Below are positions 27,940 through 36,053 of a stretch of 64,000 nt of DNA, piece by piece. A program made the position numbers and the translations under genes. A model generated the notes under the pieces. It did not search any database. It saw only the letters and a program-made list of their open reading frames with translations, and was not told where the DNA came from. Numbering within the stretch: position 1 is the stretch's first letter; every line of letters begins with the position of its first letter. The stretch covers positions 310,001 through 374,000 of the forward strand of contig NZ_CP032702.1 of assembly GCF_007833795.1 (NCBI RefSeq), read 5' to 3'. Source of the stretch: Candidatus Pantoea soli (GTDB taxonomy: Bacteria > Pseudomonadota > Gammaproteobacteria > Enterobacterales > Enterobacteriaceae).

Positions 27940-28860
27940 ACGCAAATCCATGCGGCGGCTGTCCGGCAGCGGCCGCCATTTTCTCGCGCTTTTAAGAATT
28001 TGACCGGGTCTCTTTTCCCGCTGTATCGGGCGTACCGCGCCGCCATCCCCGCTGTTTATAACAAATGCCGGATTAACGAACCGGCTTTTAATTCCTTTTT
28101 TGCATAATTCCGCCGACAGGCAGCGTAAAGATTCGCGGCTAAGAAGCGCGAAAACGGATTAGCCCGAAGCTTAATGCTGCCTGAATAGCGAAAATATTCG
28201 GATTAACCCCAGGTTTAACGGATTGAAAAATCCTGTAACACGCGGTTTTTATTGGTTTATGGCACTGAAATCCTGCCTGGAAAAACCAATTAAGGGTGAA
28301 GCCTTTTGCCTGCCATTAAGAAAGATTCCCATTATGCTCCGCAAAAAAATATTAAACCGGGCAATGCATAAAAGCCGGGTGTTTCGCATCCGGTAAGGTT
28401 TTCAACCTTTATTGTTTAAAGGTGATGAAGTTTTCTGACAGGAAAATTCCTGGTGCTGAATGGATTAAACGAAGAAAGGATTAACGAATAATGATTTCTA
28501 AAGCGCAACGGACAGATCCACAGCAAAACAGAGGGAGTGTGCGCGCCGTTTTATCGCGTTGTTCATGATTGCTTAACAGAATGCGCTGCAGAATGAAGAC
28601 AGGTTAAATAGTGATAAAGTAATAAACGAAGCGCCAATCTCACCGGAATGAGATTGGGCTGCGTCTAAAGGGCGTGCGGAGCGAGACTTTTGCTGGTGTG
28701 AATCGATTTTACCGCAAAAAAGGAAGCGATTCCGTGACAATATTCATCAGGAAAAAGTGGTGCGCAATGTTATGTGGCGAAAGCCGGATTAAATGATCTT
28801 CATCTCTTCTGGTAAGAACAAATCTCAGCATTAAGTCAAATAACATTGGTATCAAGGGCG
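27940..28860. other. Long A/T-rich noncoding block with repeated GGATTAA and many hairpins
   Basis: About 920 bases without a credible gene, visibly richer in A/T than both flanks. GGATTAA occurs exactly at 28070, 28200, 28462, 28478 and 28786, with near copies at 28155 and 28220. Several small hairpins follow one another (28220-28233 with a GAAA tetraloop; 28375-28393; 28395-28409; 28439-28452; 28634-28657). No transposase catalytic-domain remnant could be read. It may hold regulatory DNA or a structured RNA. Confidence 0.6.
28067..28097 (+). terminator. Probable terminator of the EamA transporter gene
   Basis: GCCGG (28067-28071) pairs with CCGGC (28081-28085) around ATTAACGAA and is followed by TTTTAATTCC and TTTTTT. 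It lies 128 bases after the transporter stop. Confidence 0.65.
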
Positions 28861-29256
28861 TTAGCGATTATCTGAACCTGAAGGATAGTGGTAAACGCTG
28901 CGGCTGATATCCAGCAGGCGGCAGCTGCGACGGGTTCCGATGTCGAAGGTGGTTTGCAGGAAGTTAACCGCCTGACGCTTTTCATTCGTGGTAAAGAAGT
29001 TTTTCAGCACGCTTTGCAGCATCTCTTTGTCGGAGCTCAGGGTCTGAAGCTCACGCGTGAGATTCTGCAGTTTGTCTTCTAACTCTTTGATCCGACGGCC
29101 TTCCTCAGAGGAAAGTCCGGAAAACTTTTTCTTCCAGCTATAGAAGGTTGCCTCCGAAATGCCCAGCTCTTCACAAATCTCCCTGACTTTCACTCCCGTT
29201 TCAGAAGCTTTAATGGCATTTGTGATTTGCTCTTCGCTATATCGTGACTTTCTCAT
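28861..29256 (-). CDS. Orphan IS3-family OrfA-like protein without DDE domain
   Basis: A 131-residue protein. Residues about 3-50 are the IS3 OrfA helix-turn-helix (KSRYSEEQITNAIKASETG, ELGISEATFYSWKKKFSG); about 53-86 a leucine-zipper-like coil (IKELEDKLQNLTRELQTL, DKEMLQSVL); about 87-125 resemble the N-terminal helix-turn-helix of IS3 OrfB (RQAVNFLQTTFDIGTRRSCRLLDISRSVYHY). In IS3 elements these parts lie in two frames joined by a frameshift; here they are one uninterrupted frame that stops before any catalytic domain. ATG 29256 is used. No IS ends or DDE remnant is visible, so it is either a decayed element or a DNA-binding protein taken over by the host. Confidence 0.7.
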   Translation of the reverse strand: MRKSRYSEEQITNAIKASETGVKVREICEELGISEATFYSWKKKFSGLSSEEGRRIKELEDKLQNLTRELQTLSSDKEMLQSVLKNFFTTNEKRQAVNFLQTTFDIGTRRSCRLLDISRSVYHYPSGSDNR

Positions 29257-29783
29257 AAATGCTCTTACCTTTCTTATCAATTAATGGATGAGAATTACTG
29301 TATTAATATCTGGTACTGCAAAAACGGTATTAATGCAGTATTAAAGTGCGCGATTTGAATTGCGAGGGTTAAATTAAGATATTTGGAATAAATATCATCA
29401 TGGGATAAATCTTATTTTATTCTGAATGCCATTGAACGCCTTCCTGGCTTTGGGTTTTTGCGATAAATTCATTCCATCCCAAATGCAGAAAAATACGACA
29501 ATCATTGGAAATCCGGCATAGCCTGCTTGCTAAAATCACAGGATATGTCTGTAAACTTTTGTCCTGAATTCAGGTTGAAATCGTTTACATCCAGAGCACT
29601 TCGCGCCAGATTTAATCGGAATTTTCCTGAATGTTTTCGCTTAACCCTGATGTAAGTCTCATTTTTCGGACCAGCCTGGTCTGAAGTTATTAAATTTTGT
29701 CAGGCCCACTGTGCGCTTGTTAATTCACTTCATGGACGTTGTACCGAAAAGCAGTTGCTGTAAGTAATACTAAGGACCAGTCA
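29257..29783. other. A/T-rich intergenic region, orphan OrfA-like gene / flippase
   Basis: 527 bases holding two divergent promoters. Near the OrfA-like gene it has three GTATTAA copies (29300, 29327, 29338) and the inverted repeat TACTGCA/TGCAGTA. The rest is A/T-rich. No JUMPstart/ops element and no RcsAB box was recognised before the flippase. Confidence 0.5.
29314..29340. promoter_or_regulatory. Inverted repeat upstream of the OrfA-like gene
   Basis: TACTGCA (29314-29320) and TGCAGTA (29334-29340) enclose 13 A/T-rich bases, about 60 bases upstream of the OrfA-like start, overlapping repeated GTATTAA words. A possible operator; the binding protein is unknown. Confidence 0.35.
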
Positions 29784-31040
29784 ATGAAATTGAGCGTAAT
29801 GTCGAATGCCGCCTGGATGATGTCTGAGAAGATCGTCTCGGTTTTTGGCGTCATATTTGTGACCTCCTACGTGGCTAAAGCCTTTGGCCCAACTGTTTTT
29901 GGGCAAATGGCGTTTTCAACCTCGCTGTTCTCCATGGTGCAGACCGTGGCGATTTTTGGCACCGAAACCATTCTGTTTAAGCGCATCAGCAAAAGTGCAC
30001 CCAAAGGACTGCGGCTGATGACCGTGGCGCGCACGCTGCGCATGGTACTGCTGCTGCTGACCTCCATCCCGGTATTGATTTGGGTCTGGTACAACATGCA
30101 GGAAAACTTCCTCGCGTTTGCGCTGGCCTCATTTATCTCGTCGGTATTCGTTACGCAGGACACGTTCAGCGTCTATAACAACGCCCGGCTGGCCTCACGG
30201 CTGAATACCGTGGCCAACTCGGCGGGGCTGCTGCTTGGCTTTGCCCTGAGCTTCACCATCGCCTGGCTGCACCTGAATCCGCTGTGGCTGACCGTGTCTA
30301 TCGTGGTCGTGACGCTGGTGCCGTATGCCATCAAGCGTGCCAGGTTTTACCGGGAAAACCAGGATCTGGCCCCGCCGCAGGAGAAGCGCACGACCTATCT
30401 GCGCTACCTGATGTATGCCGGGTTGCCGCTGGCTATCTCCAGCATCTTTATCTCGGTACAGGTAAAAGCGGCGCAGATGTTCCTGGCCGGTATCGCATCC
30501 GCCCGCGATCTGGGGCTGTTTGCCGCCGCCAACACCATTTCGGCATCGTGGATTTTCATTCCGGTTGCCCTCATCACTTCCTGCTTCTCGGAGATTTTCC
30601 GCGAGCGCGGAGCGGCCGCCATCAAGCTGACTGCGCGGCTGAACGGTTATGTCATGGGAGTTTCATTGTTGTTGTTAGCGGTGATCGCCTTGTACGGCGA
30701 AAAAATCATCATCGCTTTATATGGTCACGAGTACACACAGTCCGGAAGTCTCATTACGTTACTGTCGTTAGCAACCTGCTTCTCGGCAATGGGAACCGTA
30801 GCTTATCGCTACATGGTGAAAGAGGGTGGCTTCAACTACCTGCTCAAAAAAATCATCTGTCTGATGGTGGTCAGCCTGCCGCTGTCTTACTGGCTGATTC
30901 AGGGCTACGGCATCATGGGTGCCGCCTGGAGCGTTTTCATCACTGAGCTGCTGTCCCTGACCGTAATGAATTACTTCTTTAAAAACGGCGTCATTCAAAA
31001 GATCCAGGTTTCCTCGCTCAACTACAAGACCTACAAATGA
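29784..31040 (+). CDS. Polysaccharide flippase (Wzx-like, MOP superfamily)
   Basis: A 418-residue membrane protein with about twelve helices, of the oligosaccharide flippase family that moves lipid-linked glycans across the inner membrane. The start MKLSVMSNAAWMMSEKIVSVFGVIFVTSYVAKAFGP is typical of Wzx proteins, and GPTVFGQMAFSTSLFSM continues the pattern. ATG 29784 has AAGGA 7 bases upstream; a TTG 15 codons earlier is less likely. It overlaps the following ATP-grasp gene by 4 bases (ATGA), so the two are translationally coupled. No glycosyltransferase or polymerase gene is near, so its glycan must come from elsewhere or the pair acts on something else. Confidence 0.82.
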   Translation: MKLSVMSNAAWMMSEKIVSVFGVIFVTSYVAKAFGPTVFGQMAFSTSLFSMVQTVAIFGTETILFKRISKSAPKGLRLMTVARTLRMVLLLLTSIPVLIWVWYNMQENFLAFALASFISSVFVTQDTFSVYNNARLASRLNTVANSAGLLLGFALSFTIAWLHLNPLWLTVSIVVVTLVPYAIKRARFYRENQDLAPPQEKRTTYLRYLMYAGLPLAISSIFISVQVKAAQMFLAGIASARDLGLFAAANTISASWIFIPVALITSCFSEIFRERGAAAIKLTARLNGYVMGVSLLLLAVIALYGEKIIIALYGHEYTQSGSLITLLSLATCFSAMGTVAYRYMVKEGGFNYLLKKIICLMVVSLPLSYWLIQGYGIMGAAWSVFITELLSLTVMNYFFKNGVIQKIQVSSLNYKTYK

Positions 31041-31999
31041 GGCCAGAAATGCTCAAATTTAAAGATGAACTCAGAAAAAGTGTGCAGTACTTCATCAAGA
31101 AGATGCCCTGGGCCTATCAGGATCGCATCTACTACTTTCACAAATTCCGCAAGTTGCCAAACCTGCGCGAGCCGAAAGTATTCAATGAGAAGGTGCTGTA
31201 CCGCAAATTTGTCTACGGTGATTACCAGAACTACGGGCGCCTGTCAGACAAGTACTCCGTGCGCGAATACATCGCAGAGAAAGTGGGTAGTGAATACCTG
31301 ATTCCTCTGGTGTACGAGACCAGCGATCCGCACTCGCTGCATACGCTCTCCAGCTGGAAGAACACGGTTATCAAACCCAATCACGGCTCCAACATGGTTG
31401 AGATCCTGCTGGAAGAGCCGGATGCGCTGAAAAAGCAGCAGATTATCAGCGATTGCCATCGCTGGCTGAAAACCGATTTTGCCAACGAGGCGCGGGAAAT
31501 TCACTATCGCTACATCAAGCCGCGTATTCTGGTGGAGAAGTACATTGGTGACGGTAAAACCGCGCCGATTGACTACAAATTCCACATGTTCAACAAGCGA
31601 GATGGCAACTTTGAGTATGTGCTGCAGGTGATCTACAACCGCTGCAATCCGCTGCTGTCGATGAACTTCTACGTGAACAACCTCAAAGAGGCGTATCACA
31701 AAATTCGCGACACCGGGCTGGATGTCACGCCGATTCTGCCGCAGCTGGAGCACGCGCTGGCGCTCAGCAAGACGCTGGCGACGGATTTCGATTACGTGCG
31801 CGTTGACTGGTACATCGATGGCGAAAGCATCTACTTTGGCGAGCTGACGTTTACGCCTGGCGCCGGTCTGGTTACCGGACTGGATCGCGGATTAAATCAG
31901 ATGATGGGTGATATGTGGATTCAGGATCGTCGCGGTACGCAGAGACCGGGCGTTGCGGTACCGGAAGTCAGCCTTCCCGCCGTATTGAAGAAAATTTGA
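31037..31999 (+). CDS. TupA-like ATP-grasp protein
   Basis: A 320-residue cytosolic protein matching the TupA-like ATP-grasp family, found in capsule and cell-wall polymer clusters. Seen are the N-terminal YYFHKFRKLPNLREPKVFNEKV, ATP-grasp segments VIKPNHGSN (nucleotide lysine) and RILVEKYIG, PIDYKFHMFN, and FDYVRVDWYIDG followed by GELTFTPGAGL with metal-binding Asp/Glu. TupA proteins are thought to ligate amino acids or peptides to polysaccharides. The ATG overlaps the flippase stop, so a joint product is likely: a modified glycan that is ligated and then exported. The substrate is unknown. Confidence 0.82.
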   Translation: MRPEMLKFKDELRKSVQYFIKKMPWAYQDRIYYFHKFRKLPNLREPKVFNEKVLYRKFVYGDYQNYGRLSDKYSVREYIAEKVGSEYLIPLVYETSDPHSLHTLSSWKNTVIKPNHGSNMVEILLEEPDALKKQQIISDCHRWLKTDFANEAREIHYRYIKPRILVEKYIGDGKTAPIDYKFHMFNKRDGNFEYVLQVIYNRCNPLLSMNFYVNNLKEAYHKIRDTGLDVTPILPQLEHALALSKTLATDFDYVRVDWYIDGESIYFGELTFTPGAGLVTGLDRGLNQMMGDMWIQDRRGTQRPGVAVPEVSLPAVLKKI

Positions 32000-32014
32000 T
32001 CTCACACAGCAAAA

Positions 32015-32043
32015 TAAAAAACCCCGCTTAGCGGGGTTTTTTA
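32015..32043. terminator. Bidirectional Rho-independent terminator
   Basis: AAAAAACCCCGC-TTA-GCGGGGTTTTTT is almost fully symmetric, with a U-tract in either direction. It ends the flippase/ATP-grasp operon rightwards (16 bases after its stop) and yjcB leftwards (11 bases after its stop). Confidence 0.93.
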
Positions 32044-32053
32044 TTGGCTGCAA

Positions 32054-32335
32054 TCAGGGCATCGGCCAGTCAGCAGGTGCCTGGCTCATCGCCTCCACAA
32101 AGCTGGTTTTGGTGATTTCCATAAAATGGTTCACATTTTCCATGCTCAGCGAAATGCCCAGCAGGCCGGTGACAAACCAGCAGGACATACCAATCCCAAT
32201 GCCGCCGCACAGCAGCGCCATGACCGGATGGCTCTTCTGGCGCAGCTTGATTTTCAGGGTGCTGGCGAAAAACATCATTACTGCGCTGAGCAGCTCCCAG
32301 CGCATCACAATGAGACTGGTGGTTAACGTAGCCAT
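32054..32335 (-). CDS. yjcB: Small inner-membrane protein YjcB
   Basis: A 93-residue protein of unknown function that matches E. coli YjcB from its start MATLTTSLIVMRWELLSAVMMF to the C-terminal PADWPM. Two to three hydrophobic helices are visible. ATG 32335 gives the E. coli start point, although the ribosome site is weak (GAGG 10 bases upstream); 13 further in-frame codons upstream are unconserved. In E. coli it sits directly next to ssb; here it is about 6.6 kb away, which defines the insertion. Confidence 0.85.
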   Translation of the reverse strand: MATLTTSLIVMRWELLSAVMMFFASTLKIKLRQKSHPVMALLCGGIGIGMSCWFVTGLLGISLSMENVNHFMEITKTSFVEAMSQAPADWPMP

Positions 32336-32552
32336 CTGCAACAAACCTCGTTCAATCAGTAATATCCCTGACATTCAATGGACATCACCGGCGGCAGAGA
32401 AGGAAGGTCAGGGGAAACCCTTCGGCCGTCTTAATACAGCGAAATGTGTGACTTTGGTCACATTATATCACTGGATTTGAAAATCTGAACAAAATTTATA
32501 CCTGGTATGGCAGAGGTGAACGAAGCAGAGAAGGGGAAAGCGAAAGCGGGGA

Positions 32553-32569
32553 GCGCCCGTAGCGGGCGC
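32553..32569 (-). terminator. Hairpin after soxS, possible terminator
   Basis: GCGCCCG/CGGGCGC with a TAG loop, 10 bases past the soxS stop. There is no clean U-tract on the leftward strand, so it is only a probable terminator. Confidence 0.4.
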
Positions 32570-32578
32570 AGAGGAGAA

Positions 32579-33004
32579 TCAGCGCAGCGGGCAGCATTCA
32601 CCGGTGGTGCGCTGCGCGAAGCTGGTCATCGTATCATTGCAATCAAAGTTAACCAGGCGCGGACGCTGCGCTATGGCCTGACGGCGCATGGCGTGACGAT
32701 AGGCGGTTGGCGTCTGGGAAAACTGGCGGCGAAACACGCGCGAGAAGGTTTGCTGCGAGTCATAGCCGTACTGCATGGCAATATCAAACACCGGCCGCTG
32801 CGTCTGGCGCAGAGCTTCGGCAGCCAGCGTCAGGCGACGTTCGCGAATATAGCCACCCAGCGTTTGTTTCGTGACGGTACGGAACATACGCTGCAGGTGC
32901 CATTTTGAGTAACCCGATTTTGCCGCCACTTCATCAATCGACAGTGCTTTATCCAGATTCTGATCGATCCAGTTAGTCAGTGAATGAATGATTTCCTGTT
33001 GCAT
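32579..33004 (-). CDS. soxS: Superoxide response regulator SoxS, C-terminally extended
   Basis: An AraC/MarA-type activator of the superoxide stress regulon, made when SoxR is oxidised. Residues 1-107 align with E. coli SoxS: two helix-turn-helix units (LSIDEVAAKSGYSKWHLQRMFR, IFDIAMQYGYDSQQTFSRVFRRQF). E. coli SoxS ends at RHRL; here about 34 residues follow (MRRQAIAQRPRLVNFD to GECCPLR), with three Cys. Two ATGs are adjacent (33004 and 33007); either fits GAGG/GGAT spacing. The SoxR box upstream is perfect. Confidence 0.92.
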   Translation of the reverse strand: MQQEIIHSLTNWIDQNLDKALSIDEVAAKSGYSKWHLQRMFRTVTKQTLGGYIRERRLTLAAEALRQTQRPVFDIAMQYGYDSQQTFSRVFRRQFSQTPTAYRHAMRRQAIAQRPRLVNFDCNDTMTSFAQRTTGECCPLR

Positions 33005-33063
33005 CATAGCCTCATCCTTCTGAAGGTTATCGCCTGGTGTAATTCGAAATTGTGTCGGGCTGG

Positions 33064-33094
33064 AGTATAATTCCTCAAGTTAACTTGAGGTAAA
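33064..33094 (-). promoter_or_regulatory. SoxR box within the soxS promoter
   Basis: CCTCAAGTTAACTTGAGG (33073-33090) is the perfect 18-bp SoxR palindrome. It lies between a -35 TTTACC (GGTAAA on plus, 33089-33094) and a -10 TATACT (33064-33069), spaced 19 bases apart, the over-long spacing that makes this promoter dependent on SoxR twisting. Confidence 0.97.
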
Positions 33095-33102
33095 GGCCCG
33101 CA

Positions 33103-33579
33103 ATGAAAAAAGAACGCAATTACCCGAAACCGGTGCTGACACCGGGCGAAGTGGCGAAGCGCAGCGGCGTGGCTGTCTCCGCACTGCACTTTTATGAAAG
33201 CAAAGGCTTAATATTCAGCACGCGCAATGGCGGTAACCAGCGCCGCTACAGCCGTGACGTCCTGCGCCGGGTGGCGATCATTAAAATTGCCCAGCGCATA
33301 GGCATTCCACTGGCGACGGTCAGTGACAGCCTGATGCATGTGCCGGCGAACAAGCGCATGTCGACGCAGGAGTGGGACGCGCTGACCCGGCACTGGCGTG
33401 AAGAGCTGGATAAACGTATCGAAACCCTTACCCGTCTGCGTAACGATCTGGATGGCTGCATCGGCTGCGGCTGCCTGTCGATGCGTGATTGTCCGCTGCG
33501 CAATCCCGGTGACCGACTGGCGCAGCAGGGGTCCGGTGCGGTGCTGCTCGATCCGGAGCAGGACGAGCAAAAACGCTGA
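33103..33579 (+). CDS. soxR: Redox-sensing activator SoxR
   Basis: A MerR-family dimer with a [2Fe-2S] cluster; when redox-cycling agents oxidise the cluster it switches on soxS. The 158-residue protein has the MerR winged helix ([26 protein letters not shown], residues 12-37), a dimer helix and the cluster ligands Cys119, 122, 124 and 130 ([12 protein letters not shown]), at the same positions as E. coli. ATG 33103 is 12 bases past the SoxR box edge, so SoxR binding also controls its own gene. Confidence 0.97.
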   Translation: MKKERNYPKPVLTPGEVAKRSGVAVSALHFYESKGLIFSTRNGGNQRRYSRDVLRRVAIIKIAQRIGIPLATVSDSLMHVPANKRMSTQEWDALTRHWREELDKRIETLTRLRNDLDGCIGCGCLSMRDCPLRNPGDRLAQQGSGAVLLDPEQDEQKR

Positions 33580-33622
33580 TCCGCTATACTTGGCAAAACC
33601 CCTGAGCTGCAAGGAACCGCGC

Positions 33623-34288
33623 ATGATCACTGTTCATCATCTGGAAAATTCCCGTTCACACCGCGTGCTATGGCTGCTGGAAGAGCTGGCGGTGCCTTAT
33701 CAACTTAAACGCTATCAGCGTGAAAATACCCTGCTGGCCCCGGAGGCGTTAAAGAAGGTGCATCCGCTGGGGAAATCGCCGGTGATCACAGACGGTAACC
33801 GCGTGGTGGCGGAATCCGGCGCCATTCTGGAATACCTGCAGCTGAAGTACGACAGCGAACAACTGCTGACGCTGCATGATGAAGACGAGCAGATACAGGC
33901 ACGATACTGGCTGCATTACGCGGAGGGTTCGCTGATGCCGCTGCTGGTGATGAAGCTGGTATTTGCGCAGCTGAGCAAGAAGCCGGTGCCGTGGCTGCTG
34001 CGTCCGGTCGGCGCTGCCATGAGCAAAGGCATCCAGAAGGCGTGGCTGAATAAGCAGCTGGCGCTGCATGGCAGCGTGATCGAGCAGCATCTGAGCCAGC
34101 ATCCCTTTTTTGCCGGTTCCCGCTTCAGCATTGCCGATGTACAGATGAGTTTTCCGCTGCTGGCGCTGCAGATGCGCGGCAGCCTGAGCGCCATGCCGGC
34201 AACCGCACGCTGGCTGGAGGAGATGCAGCAGCGTGCTGCGTGGCAGCGCGCCCTGCAACAGGGTGGGCCGATTCAGTTCAGCCAGTAA
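33623..34288 (+). CDS. Glutathione S-transferase family protein
   Basis: A 221-residue protein with the thioredoxin-like N-terminal domain (residues 1-80, MITVHHLENSRSHRVLWLLEEL, GKSPVITDGNRVVAESGAILEYL) and an all-helical C-terminal domain. The Glu-Ser of VAESGAI is the usual glutathione-binding turn; the catalytic Ser/Tyr cannot be assigned safely (NSRSHR is the likely site). ATG 33623 has AAGGA 7 bases upstream. It follows soxR by 43 bases, so a role in oxidative or electrophile stress is plausible; E. coli has no GST gene here. Confidence 0.85.
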   Translation: MITVHHLENSRSHRVLWLLEELAVPYQLKRYQRENTLLAPEALKKVHPLGKSPVITDGNRVVAESGAILEYLQLKYDSEQLLTLHDEDEQIQARYWLHYAEGSLMPLLVMKLVFAQLSKKPVPWLLRPVGAAMSKGIQKAWLNKQLALHGSVIEQHLSQHPFFAGSRFSIADVQMSFPLLALQMRGSLSAMPATARWLEEMQQRAAWQRALQQGGPIQFSQ

Positions 34289-34422
34289 CCGTTTCTTCTG
34301 CGGTGACCGGCCGGTATGCCAGCCGGTCACACGTGCTGCATAATCCGCTGCGTACCGGCTGGCACCCGCTGTATTCTCCCGTACGCCCGCGATTAAAGGT
34401 TGAAAACGCCGCCCCAAAGACC

Positions 34423-34490
34423 AGATAATCGTTTGCCTTTTTTCGCGTCCCCTTTTTGACGGGAATACGTGACCGCGTAATCGTTTGCCT
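34423..34490 (+). promoter_or_regulatory. Two PurR-box-like sites upstream of the purine permease
   Basis: AGATAATCGTTTGCCT (34423-34438) and GCGTAATCGTTTGCCT (34475-34490) share a 13-base core and match the PurR consensus ACGCAAACGTTTGCGT at 11 and 12 of 16 positions. They are 52 bases apart, in the 290-base region before the permease gene. PurR control of a hypoxanthine/guanine transporter makes biological sense. Confidence 0.5.
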
Positions 34491-34578
34491 GTGTGCTCTC
34501 TGAGCAACCCTCACCAGGAATCTGTGCAAACGGCGGTCGCGCGGCGACTTACATCTTAAAAAACGCAGAGGAAAAATT

Positions 34579-35928
34579 ATGTCTGGCGAATCCCGCCCGG
34601 CCAGTGGAAAACTGGACGCCTGGTTCCGCATTTCAGCACGCGGCAGCAGCGTGCGTCAGGAAGTGCTGGCAGGTCTCACCACCTTTTTAGCGATGGTGTA
34701 CTCCGTCATCGTGGTGCCTGGCATGCTGAGTAAAGCGGGCTTTTCACCTTCCGTGGTCTTTGTCTCAACCTGTCTGGTCGCCAGCTTTGGCTCTCTGCTG
34801 ATGGGCTTGTGGGCCAATCTGCCGATGGCGATTGGCTGCGCTATCTCCCTGACCGCTTTTACCGCCTTCAGCCTGGTGCTGGGGCAGCATATCAGCGTGC
34901 CGGTTGCGCTGGGTGCCGTCTTTCTGATGGGGTTACTGTTTACCCTGATCTCCGTAACCGGCATTCGGGCCTGGATCTTACGCAACCTGCCCATGGGCGT
35001 TGCGCACGGCACCGGCGTGGGCATCGGCCTGTTTCTGCTGCTGATTGCCGCCGACGGGATTGGTCTGGTCGTGAAAAACCCGGCGCCCGGCCTGCCAGTG
35101 GCGCTGGGCCATTTTACCTCGTTCCCGGTGATGATGGCGCTGGTGGGGCTGGCGGCCATTTTTGGCCTTGAAAAGCGTCGCGTGCCCGGCGGCATTTTGC
35201 TGACCATCATTGCCATTTCGGTTATCGGTCTGATTTTTGATCCGGCGGTAAAATACCAGGGCCTGTTTGCCATTCCGAGCCTGAAAGATGCCAGCGGTCA
35301 GTCAGCCATGTTCAGCCTGGATATCATGGGCGCGCTGCAGCCGATGGTATTGCCGAGCGTGCTGGCGCTGGTGATGACAGCGGTGTTTGACGCCACCGGC
35401 ACCATCCGCGCGGTAGCAGGGCAGGCAAACCTGCTGGATCATCAGGGGCAGATCCTCAACGGCGGTCGCGCGCTGACCAGCGATTCCCTCAGCAGCCTGT
35501 TCGCCGGACTGGTTGGCGCATCGCCGGCAGCGGTGTATATCGAATCCGCCGCTGGCACCGCTGCCGGTGGCAAAACCGGTCTGACCGCCATCGTGGTGGG
35601 CCTGCTGTTCCTGCTGATTCTGTTTATGTCCCCGCTGGCGTATCTGGTGCCGTCTTATGCCACGGCACCGGCGCTGATGTATGTGGGACTGCTGATGCTG
35701 AGCAACGTGGCGAAAATCGACTTTGATGATTTTGTTGATGCCATGGCGGGCCTGCTGACGGCGGTGTTCATTGTGCTCACCTGCAACATCGTCACCGGCA
35801 TTATGCTGGGCTTTGCCTCGCTGGTGATTGGCCGCCTGGTTGCCGGTGAGTGGCGCAAGCTGAACGCCGGCACGGTTGTGATTGCGGTGGCGCTGGTGGC
35901 CTTCTATGCCGGTGGCTGGGCCATCTGA
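34579..35928 (+). CDS. ghxP: Guanine/hypoxanthine permease, AzgA-type (GhxP)
   Basis: A 449-residue NCS2-family purine:H+ symporter of the inner membrane with about fourteen helices. It aligns with E. coli GhxP (YjcD): [23 protein letters not shown] at the start, [34 protein letters not shown], and [23 protein letters not shown], a family substrate-site motif. ATG 34579 follows GAGGAAAAATT. The gene stands in its E. coli position between soxR and yjcE, and has PurR-like sites upstream. GhxQ is the alternative close relative. Confidence 0.88.
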   Translation: MSGESRPASGKLDAWFRISARGSSVRQEVLAGLTTFLAMVYSVIVVPGMLSKAGFSPSVVFVSTCLVASFGSLLMGLWANLPMAIGCAISLTAFTAFSLVLGQHISVPVALGAVFLMGLLFTLISVTGIRAWILRNLPMGVAHGTGVGIGLFLLLIAADGIGLVVKNPAPGLPVALGHFTSFPVMMALVGLAAIFGLEKRRVPGGILLTIIAISVIGLIFDPAVKYQGLFAIPSLKDASGQSAMFSLDIMGALQPMVLPSVLALVMTAVFDATGTIRAVAGQANLLDHQGQILNGGRALTSDSLSSLFAGLVGASPAAVYIESAAGTAAGGKTGLTAIVVGLLFLLILFMSPLAYLVPSYATAPALMYVGLLMLSNVAKIDFDDFVDAMAGLLTAVFIVLTCNIVTGIMLGFASLVIGRLVAGEWRKLNAGTVVIAVALVAFYAGGWAI

Positions 35929-35957
35929 CCCGGCGGATTCGTCCCTTTCTGAACCTG

Positions 35958-35998
35958 CGCCGCACATCGGGTTGCCCCGCAGTGCGGCGTTTTGTTTT
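35958..35998 (+). terminator. Rho-independent terminator of ghxP
   Basis: CGCCGCAC (35958-35965) pairs with GTGCGGCG (35982-35989), with a small inner CGGG/CCCG pairing, then TTTTGTTTT. It lies about 30 bases after the stop. Confidence 0.7.
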
Positions 35999-36053
35999 AC
36001 ACTTTCCAGCGTAACAACTTCGCTTTAATCATTACGATTCGCCTAAGGAAAGC

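Noticed and set aside
29281..29783. JUMPstart/ops or RcsAB element before the flippase
   Set aside because: GGCGGTAGCGT and the RcsAB consensus were looked for and not found.
33480..33620. SraL (RyjA) small RNA next to soxR, as in E. coli
   Set aside because: The sequence at the soxR 3' end does not resemble what I remember of SraL and no terminator for a leftward RNA is visible.
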